NCBI GenBank assembly: GCA_030044035.1 | Contig: JASHWN010000618.1 | Span: forward strand, 1-11,395 | Origin: Xanthobacteraceae bacterium | GTDB taxonomy: Bacteria; Pseudomonadota; Alphaproteobacteria; Rhizobiales; Xanthobacteraceae | Direction: 5' to 3' | Length of the DNA stretch: 11,395 bases | In this document: in pieces, positions 6,660-11,395 of the stretch | Layout: the number at the start of each line of letters is the position of its first letter | Numbering within the stretch: position 1 is the first letter of the stretch | Made by a program: the position numbers and the translations under genes | The notes under the pieces: generated by a model | The model's input: the letters and a program-made list of their open reading frames with translations, nothing else | Databases searched by the model: none | Told to the model about the DNA's origin: nothing

Positions 6660-7937
6660 ATGAGCAGGCTCAGCAAGCGTTCCGTTCTCCGCGGCTCCGT
6701 CGGTCTTGTCACGCGTCGCGCGATTCTCCGCGCCGCCCCGGCGGCGCTGGCCCTTGGCAGCCCGCTATTGGTCGCCCGCCGGGCGCGAGCCGCCAAGCAG
6801 TACGGCCCCGGGGTCACCGACAGCGAGATCAAGATCGGCGACACCGGTCCCTATAGCGGCCCGCTCTCGAACGCCAGCCCCATTCCGCTATCGCTCGCCG
6901 CCTATTTCAAGATGATCAACGATCAGGGCGGCGTGAACGGGCGCAGGATCACCTTCATTTCCTACGACGACGGCTATTCGCCGCCCAAGACGGTCGAGAT
7001 GACGCGCAAGCTGGTCGAGAGCGACCAAGTTCTGTGTATCGTTGGATCGGTCGGCACCCCGACCAACACCGCGGTCTGGGACTACATGAACGAGAAAAAG
7101 GTGCCGCAATTGTTCCCCGGCACCGGCGCCACCAAATGGGACGACCCGAAGGGCCATCCCTGGACCATGGGCTTTTTCATCAGCTACCAGGCCGAGGGCC
7201 GCATCTACGCCACCTATATCCTGAACAACAAGCCCGATGCCAAGATCGGCGTGCTCTATCAGAACGACGATTTCGGCAAGGACTATCTCAAGGGGCTGGA
7301 GGACGGGCTTGGCGACAAGGCGGCCGCATTGATCAAGCTCAAGACGTCCTACGAAACGACCGACCCGACCGTCGACTCGCAGATCATTCAGATGGCGGCA
7401 GCAGGCTGCGATGTCCTCGTCACCATCGCGATTCCCAAATTCGGCGCCATGGCGATCCGGAAGACGGCTGAAATCGGATGGAAGCCGCTGCACATTTTGA
7501 ATGGCATCGCTTCGTCGGTCGCCGCGACGTTGAAACCGGCCGGCTTTGAGAACGCCAAGGGTATCATCAGTGACAGTTCGCTCAAGGATCCGACCGACCC
7601 GCAATGGCAAACCGATGCGGGCTACAAATCGTGGGTCGCTTTCATGGACAAGTATGACCCGCGCGGCGACAAGACCGATAACCAGAACGTCTACGGCCCT
7701 TCGATCGGCGCGACAACCGTTCAGATGCTGAAACAGTGCGGCGACGAGCTGACCCGCGAGAACGTCATGAGGCAGGCGGCCAACCTGCAACATCTCGAAC
7801 TGCCGATGCTGTTGCCCGGCATCACGATCAATACCAGCCCGACCAATTTCGCGCCGATCAGGCAGGCCCAGCTGCGGCGTTTCGACGGCGAGCGCTACGT
7901 TCCATTCGGTCCGATCCTGAGCGGCGCGATCGGTTGA
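6660..7937 (+). CDS. Branched-chain amino acid-type (LivJ-like, Peripla_BP_6) substrate-binding protein
   Basis: This 425-residue periplasmic binding protein belongs to the leucine/isoleucine/valine-binding class, which in soil alphaproteobacteria also binds aromatic acids, urea and other small compounds. The signal is long: VTRRAILRAAPAALALGSPL with Arg19-Arg20 looks like a twin-arginine signal, with probable cleavage after ARA at residue 44. The mature protein opens with the family hallmark VTDSEIKIGDTGPYSGPLS, then NDQGGVNGRRITFISYDDGYSP, a GSVGTPTNTAVWDYMNEKKVPQ region and KIGVLYQNDDFGKDY at the start of the second lobe. No permease or ATPase of the Liv type is adjacent: the gene stands alone, with its own leader and its own terminator. 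It may work with a transporter encoded elsewhere. The ligand cannot be inferred. Confidence 0.92.
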   Translation: MSRLSKRSVLRGSVGLVTRRAILRAAPAALALGSPLLVARRARAAKQYGPGVTDSEIKIGDTGPYSGPLSNASPIPLSLAAYFKMINDQGGVNGRRITFISYDDGYSPPKTVEMTRKLVESDQVLCIVGSVGTPTNTAVWDYMNEKKVPQLFPGTGATKWDDPKGHPWTMGFFISYQAEGRIYATYILNNKPDAKIGVLYQNDDFGKDYLKGLEDGLGDKAAALIKLKTSYETTDPTVDSQIIQMAAAGCDVLVTIAIPKFGAMAIRKTAEIGWKPLHILNGIASSVAATLKPAGFENAKGIISDSSLKDPTDPQWQTDAGYKSWVAFMDKYDPRGDKTDNQNVYGPSIGATTVQMLKQCGDELTRENVMRQAANLQHLELPMLLPGITINTSPTNFAPIRQAQLRRFDGERYVPFGPILSGAIG

Positions 7938-7964
7938 TCGAGGGTAAAGCGCCGGACAGGCAAT

Positions 7965-7999
7965 GACGAGGTCGCCTCCGTCGGCGATCTCGTTCTTTT
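7965..7999 (+). terminator. Rho-independent terminator of the LivJ-like gene
   Basis: gacgaggtcgcc (7965-7976) pairs with ggcgatctcgtt (7983-7994), giving a 12-bp stem with two G-U pairs and a 6-nt loop. CTTTT follows at 7995-7999. It begins 28 nt after the stop codon. The opposite strand lacks a T-run after the stem, so it probably serves only the + strand gene although the neighbour is convergent. Confidence 0.75.
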
Positions 8000-8060
8000 C
8001 GCAATAATTCGGTCGCTTTTGGACCGAAGCGACATCGAGCCGGATCATGGAAGACCCGTC

Positions 8061-9674
8061 CTAATAAACGTCCTGCTGATAGCGCCCGCGCTTCTTCAGC
8101 TCGCCGACGAAGGCGATGGCCTCGGCGGTCGAGCGCACGCCGAATTGCGCCACGATGTCGACCAGCGTGCGCTCGACGTCCTTGGCCATGTGCTTGGCGT
8201 CGCCGCAGACATAGACGTAGGCGCCTTCGGCGAGCCAGGCCCACAGATCGCGGCCGACTTCGCGCATGCGGTCCTGCACGTAGAATTTTTGCGCGTCGTC
8301 GCGCGACCAGGCGAGCGACAGCCGGGTGAGCACACGCGCGGCGCGCAGGCCGGCGAACTCGTCCTCGTAGAAGAAATCGTAATCGCGGTGCTGGTGGCCG
8401 AAGAACAGCCAGTTGCGGCCCGGCGCTTTCGTCGCCATGCGCTCGTGCAGGAAGGCGCGGAACGGCGCCACCCCGGTGCCGGGGCCGATCATGATGATCG
8501 GCGTTGCCGGATCGGCCGGCAGGCCGAAATGCTGGGCGCGCTGCACATAGGCCTTGACGCGCTGGCCCGGCGCGGCGCGCTCGGCCAAGAAGGTCGAGGC
8601 GACGCCGAGCCGCAGGCGCTTGCCGACCGGGTAGCGCACCGTATCGACGGTGAGCGCGATGCGGCCGGCGCCGCTCTTCGGCGACGAGGCGATGGAAAAC
8701 AGCCGCGGTTGCAGCGGCTCGAGCACTTCGGTGACGGCCTCCGGATCGGGCCGCACGCCGGCGAATTTTTCGATCGCGGCGAGCACGTCGAGATTTTTGG
8801 CGTCGCCGTCGGGATCGTCGCCGGAGGCGAGCGCCTTCGCCTTCTGCCGCCGCTCGCCGCCGGTGACGTAGGAGTAAAGCTGAAACAGCGCATCCGGCGC
8901 GACGCCGAGCGACACGCTGTCGGTGAGCAGCTCGCGCAAGGGCCGGCCGCCGATCGGCAGCTCGCTCGGCACGCCGAGCGCCTTGATGACGGCCTCGACC
9001 AGCGCCGGATCGTTGGTCGGGAAAATGCCCAGGCAATCGCCGACCACGTAATCGAGGCCGGCCTCGGCAATGTCGAGCTCGATGTGCCAGGTTTGTTTGC
9101 CTGAGCCGGGCTTGTTGAGCCGCGTGCGCGAGACAAACACGGCTTCGACCGGCGCGTCGCGCGAACGGCCGGCGCCGGCGGCCGGCGCAGTCGGCGACGG
9201 CTCCGGCGCGGCGGGAACGAGACTGGGCGCTGCCGGCTTGGCGTCCAGCTCGCCGTGCAGCACCTTCAGCGTGCGCAGCGTTTCCTTGCCGCCGGGGACG
9301 CAGAGGTTGAGCTTGGTTTCCTTGCCGGCGGCGAGCGCGTCAGCGTAATCCTGACAATTGTAGCCGCACTGGCCGCAATCCTGCTGGCCCATCGCCGCCA
9401 TCATGCGCCGGCGCAGCGGCCGGCCTTCGGCAAGCTTCAGCCGCTCGTCAAGCGGCAGCGTCTGGTCGTGCCACGGCGCGCCGTCGTCCGCCTCCGCCGC
9501 CGCGACGTCGGCCATCAGCGCGGTGCCGTCCTGCGGCGGGAGCGCGGTGACCCCCGCATCGGCAAGGCCGAGCGCGGCGATGAAGAAGCCGTCGAGCCAG
9601 GCGCGCTGCTCGGGCGTGAACGGCGCGCTCTCGGGCAACAGCGCGATTTTCGGCGGCGGCGGGTTGTGGGTCAT
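8061..9674 (-). CDS. NADPH/FAD reductase of the sulfite reductase alpha (CysJ) family with N-terminal Fe-S motif
   Basis: This 537-residue protein would pass electrons from NADPH through FAD to an Fe-S cluster and then to a partner. Residues 175-537 form the ferredoxin-reductase module of CysJ and cytochrome P450 reductase: FAD motif RLFSIASSP (324-332), GVASTFLAERA (357-367), NADPH motif IIMIGPGTGVAPFRAF (393-408), LFFGHQHRDYDFFYEDE, AWSRDDAQKFYVQ with the 2'-phosphate-type Ser457/Arg458, YVCGDAKHMAKDV, and a C-terminal tyrosine. The flavodoxin/FMN domain of CysJ is absent. Instead, residues 100-129 read CGQCGYNCQDYADALAAGKE...CVPGG, with Cys100, 103, 107 and 125, resembling the RnfB-type 4Fe-4S motif. 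An Ala/Pro-rich linker (about 144-170) joins the modules. ATG 9674 is the first possible ATG after an in-frame stop; GGAG is only 2 nt upstream. No hemoprotein partner gene is in view. Confidence 0.88.
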   Translation of the reverse strand: MTHNPPPPKIALLPESAPFTPEQRAWLDGFFIAALGLADAGVTALPPQDGTALMADVAAAEADDGAPWHDQTLPLDERLKLAEGRPLRRRMMAAMGQQDCGQCGYNCQDYADALAAGKETKLNLCVPGGKETLRTLKVLHGELDAKPAAPSLVPAAPEPSPTAPAAGAGRSRDAPVEAVFVSRTRLNKPGSGKQTWHIELDIAEAGLDYVVGDCLGIFPTNDPALVEAVIKALGVPSELPIGGRPLRELLTDSVSLGVAPDALFQLYSYVTGGERRQKAKALASGDDPDGDAKNLDVLAAIEKFAGVRPDPEAVTEVLEPLQPRLFSIASSPKSGAGRIALTVDTVRYPVGKRLRLGVASTFLAERAAPGQRVKAYVQRAQHFGLPADPATPIIMIGPGTGVAPFRAFLHERMATKAPGRNWLFFGHQHRDYDFFYEDEFAGLRAARVLTRLSLAWSRDDAQKFYVQDRMREVGRDLWAWLAEGAYVYVCGDAKHMAKDVERTLVDIVAQFGVRSTAEAIAFVGELKKRGRYQQDVY

Positions 9675-9748
9675 GGCTCCGGCACGAGCTGCAATTCAAG
9701 CTTCGTGCCACCGGCGCCGCACCACAAATGCCAAAGAAAACAAAGGAT

Positions 9749-9769
9749 TAGGCGATAGGATTTAGCCTA
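9749..9769 (-). promoter_or_regulatory. Inverted repeat TAGGC-N11-GCCTA, possible operator
   Basis: TAGGC at 9749-9753 and GCCTA at 9765-9769 form a 21-bp dyad 75-95 bp upstream of the reductase start. The size and position would suit a LysR-type or other dimeric regulator, but I recognise no named site, and a match of this size can arise by chance. Confidence 0.22.
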
Positions 9770-9827
9770 CCGCCTGCTTGCCTGCAGCGCAGACTGCAAA
9801 AAATTTGTGCAGCGCAAAAATTGTTTC

Positions 9828-9930
9828 CCGTCACCCTGAGGTGTGAGCGAAGCGAGCCTCGAAGGGCGACAGCCCGGGCGCCTCGGCCGCATCCTTCGAG
9901 GGCCGCTTCGCGGCCGCCTCAGGATGAGGG
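9828..9930 (-). repeat. Nested palindromic element, copy C
   Basis: This 103-bp copy is inverted on the + strand, so it runs in the direction of cobS transcription. Outer arms are 9917-9930 and 9828-9841, the inner stem cctcgaagg / ccttcgagg is at 9857-9865 / 9893-9901, and the loop is 27 nt. The ggccgcgaagcggcc hairpin lies next to the cobS-proximal arm, as it does next to the upstream gene in copies A and B. It starts 8 nt after the cobS stop and lies between cobS and the reductase gene. Confidence 0.88.
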
Positions 9931-9938
9931 ACGACTTT

Positions 9939-10709
9939 TTAGAGCAGCGCGACCAGCAGCACGACAATCTCGCCGACCTGCTCGACCGCGCCCAAAACGT
10001 CGCCGGTCTGGCCGTCGATCCGCGTCAGGCTCAGCCAGGCGATGAGCGCGGCCGTGACCGCGAGCGCGATGAGCGCCGCAAGCCCGAGACCGAAGCCGAG
10101 GCACAGGCCGAGGATGACGATGCCGAGCACGGCGGCGGCGCCGGCGCTGTCGCGCGGCGGCTGGCCGGCCGCGGCCGACAGCCCGCTCGACCGTGCCGGC
10201 GGCACGAAGACCATGAAAGCTGGCAGCACGGCGCGCGCCGCGCCATGGGCGGCAAACAAGGCCGGCACCACCAAAGCCGGCGTGGCGAGGCTCGCCAGCG
10301 CGCCGACCCGCAGAATGATCGCGAGCACCAGCGCGCAGACGCCGTAGGCGCCGGTGCGGCTGTCGCGCATGATGTCGAGTTTTTGCTCGCGGCTGCGGCC
10401 GCCGCCAAAGCCGTCGACCATGTCGGCGAGGCCGTCCTCGTGCAGGGCGCCGGTGACCAGCATGGTGGCGGCGACGCTCAGTGCCGCGCACGGCAACGGC
10501 GGCAGGCCGAGGCGATGCGCGAGCCAATAGACCAGCGCGGCGATCGCCGCGACGATGATGCCGGCGATCGGAAACGCCCACGCCGCGCGCGCAATCGCTG
10601 CGCCGTCGACCGGCTCCGCCGGCCCGTAGCGCAGCCGGGTGAGAAACAAGATGGCCGCCTTCAGCTCGTCGGTGCGCTGTTTCAGCCAAGCTTCATCGAA
10701 CGTGATCAT
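9939..10709 (-). CDS. cobS: Adenosylcobinamide-GDP ribazoletransferase (cobalamin synthase)
   Basis: CobS (CobV in the aerobic-pathway naming) joins adenosylcobinamide-GDP to alpha-ribazole or its phosphate at the inner membrane, the last main step of cobalamin assembly. The protein has 256 residues, close to the family's usual length. Diagnostic motifs are HEDGLADMVDGFGGG (90-104, acidic residues Asp92, Asp96 and Asp99), IMRDSRTGAYG (113-123) and IDGQTGDVLGA (231-241). Hydrophobic, membrane-spanning stretches occupy about 43-64, 72-88, 122-142, 145-168, 192-228 and 246-256. The start at 10709 has only a weak GGAA-like site about 10 nt upstream. It is divergent from cobT with 92 bp between starts, a common arrangement in alphaproteobacteria. 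A palindromic element follows the stop closely. Confidence 0.95.
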   Translation of the reverse strand: MITFDEAWLKQRTDELKAAILFLTRLRYGPAEPVDGAAIARAAWAFPIAGIIVAAIAALVYWLAHRLGLPPLPCAALSVAATMLVTGALHEDGLADMVDGFGGGRSREQKLDIMRDSRTGAYGVCALVLAIILRVGALASLATPALVVPALFAAHGAARAVLPAFMVFVPPARSSGLSAAAGQPPRDSAGAAAVLGIVILGLCLGFGLGLAALIALAVTAALIAWLSLTRIDGQTGDVLGAVEQVGEIVVLLVALL

Positions 10710-10801
10710 CGCATGTGGTTCCAGCGATCCTTTGTGGCGGCACGACCGGCGCTTTGGTAAAACTTCCCGCTACGTCCGCCGCCGCAGAAGGCCTTTCCGT
10801 C
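10710..10801. promoter_or_regulatory. Divergent cobS/cobT intergenic region
   Basis: These 92 bp must hold the start signals for both cobalamin genes. I see no convincing -35/-10 pair and no cobalamin riboswitch; the span is too short for a full one, and the conserved B12-box-like core GCCACTG is absent. Confidence 0.4.
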
Positions 10802-11395
10802 ATGCCGGATTTTACCTCGATTGCCGAATTGCGCGCGCTCTGTCGCGACCTGCCGGGCGGCCATCCGGCGGCGAGCGCCGCGGTCGCGGCGCGCGAGGCG
10901 ACGTTGACCAAGCCGCCGAACAGCCTCGGCCGGCTCGAAGCGCTGGTCGGCTGGCTGGCGCACTGGCAGGGCCATGCGCCGCCGCGCCTCGACCGGGTCG
11001 ATATTTTGATCTTCGCCGGCAATCACGGCGTGGCAGGGCAGGACGTCTCCGCTTATCCGGCCGAGGTGACGGCGCAGATGGTGGCGAATTTTTCACAAGG
11101 CGGCGCCGCCATCAATCAGCTGGCGCGCAGCGCCGGCGCGCGGCTCTGCGTATTGCCGCTCGCACTGGAGCGGCCGACCGCCGATTTCACTGCCGCGCCG
11201 GCGCTGAGCGAACAAGAGTTCATCGCAGCGGCGCGCGCTGGCTACGAGGCGGTGGCGCCGGGCTGCGATCTGGTCTGCCTCGGCGAGATGGGCATCGGCA
11301 ACACCACGGCGGCGGCGGCGCTGGCCGCGGCTTTGTTCGGTGGCGGCGGCGCGCGCTGGGCCGGGCGCGGCACCGGCGTCGACGATGACGGCTTG
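10802..11395 (+). CDS. cobT: Nicotinate-nucleotide:dimethylbenzimidazole phosphoribosyltransferase, 3' truncated by window edge
   Basis: CobT (CobU in the Pseudomonas naming) transfers the phosphoribosyl group of nicotinate mononucleotide to 5,6-dimethylbenzimidazole, giving alpha-ribazole phosphate, which supplies the lower ligand used by CobS. The frame from ATG 10802 stays open to the window end, giving 198 residues of a protein that is normally near 340-350. Recognisable motifs are LTKPPNSLGRLE (35-46), FAGNHGVAGQDVSAYP (71-86), VTAQMVANFSQGGAAINQLA (89-108), GEMGIGNTTAAAAL (161-174) and GRGTGVDDDGL (188-198). The C-terminal part with the catalytic glutamate is outside the window. AGAAGG at 10786-10791, ten nt before the ATG, is a plausible ribosome binding site. 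The upstream 92 bp are shared with divergent cobS. Confidence 0.95.
   Translation, partial: MPDFTSIAELRALCRDLPGGHPAASAAVAAREATLTKPPNSLGRLEALVGWLAHWQGHAPPRLDRVDILIFAGNHGVAGQDVSAYPAEVTAQMVANFSQGGAAINQLARSAGARLCVLPLALERPTADFTAAPALSEQEFIAAARAGYEAVAPGCDLVCLGEMGIGNTTAAAALAAALFGGGGARWAGRGTGVDDDGL

Noticed and set aside
6888..8048. Long - strand open frame (386 codons) opposite the LivJ-like gene
   Set aside because: Antisense shadow of a gene with a signal peptide and family motifs; it also runs across the terminator.
8019..9104. Long + strand open frame (361 codons) opposite the FAD reductase
   Set aside because: Antisense frame without recognisable domains; the - strand frame has all FAD/NADPH motifs.
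9767..9967. Small - strand frame reading LILRRPRSGPRRMRP, with similar peptides in frames through the other two copies
   Set aside because: These peptides are translations of the palindromic element, not genes; the similarity between them comes from the repeat DNA.
10710..10801. Cobalamin riboswitch upstream of cobT or cobS
   Set aside because: The region is shorter than a typical cobalamin riboswitch and lacks a recognisable B12-box core.

Overview
The window looks like chromosomal DNA from an alphaproteobacterium of the order Hyphomicrobiales (Bradyrhizobium / Rhodopseudomonas / Xanthobacteraceae type). The evidence is visibly high GC with strong third-position GC bias, Tat-type signal peptides on solute-binding proteins, a divergent cobS/cobT pair, and an interspersed palindromic element with arms like CCTCAGGGTGACGG that I recognise from these genomes. 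This placement is inference. I ran no search.

Left part (1-6140, all + strand): a Gfo/Idh/MocA-type dehydrogenase cut by the window start overlaps (ATGA) an amidase-signature enzyme that resembles the N-terminal half of allophanate hydrolase. Next is a complete ABC importer of the nitrate/sulfonate/taurine class (Tat-exported NMT1/SsuA-like binding protein, permease, ATPase), with the three genes overlapping or nearly so (GTGA junction, then an 8-nt overlap). Last is an alpha/beta hydrolase resembling arylformamidase. Together these suggest uptake and hydrolysis of a small nitrogen-containing (amide, carbamoyl or formamide) compound. The substrate cannot be read from the sequence.

Middle (6141-8060): a 519-bp gene-free stretch, then an orphan LivJ-type binding protein gene with a strong ribosome binding site and a good intrinsic terminator (7965-7999).

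Right part: on the - strand are an NADPH/FAD reductase of the sulfite-reductase alpha family, with an N-terminal four-cysteine Fe-S motif in place of the usual flavodoxin domain (8061-9674), and cobS (9939-10709). cobT (10802 to window end, cut) is divergent on +. CobS and CobT both serve the lower-ligand (nucleotide loop) assembly of cobalamin.

Three copies of a nested palindromic element (2293-2396, 5104-5275, 9828-9930) each lie 8-35 nt after a stop codon, all in the same orientation relative to the upstream gene. The middle copy carries a 63-nt insert made of two further palindromes. I regard this and the Fe-S/FAD reductase as the most noteworthy features. I found no clear sign of a wholly new multi-gene system, and no tRNA, rRNA, CRISPR array or intact insertion sequence.
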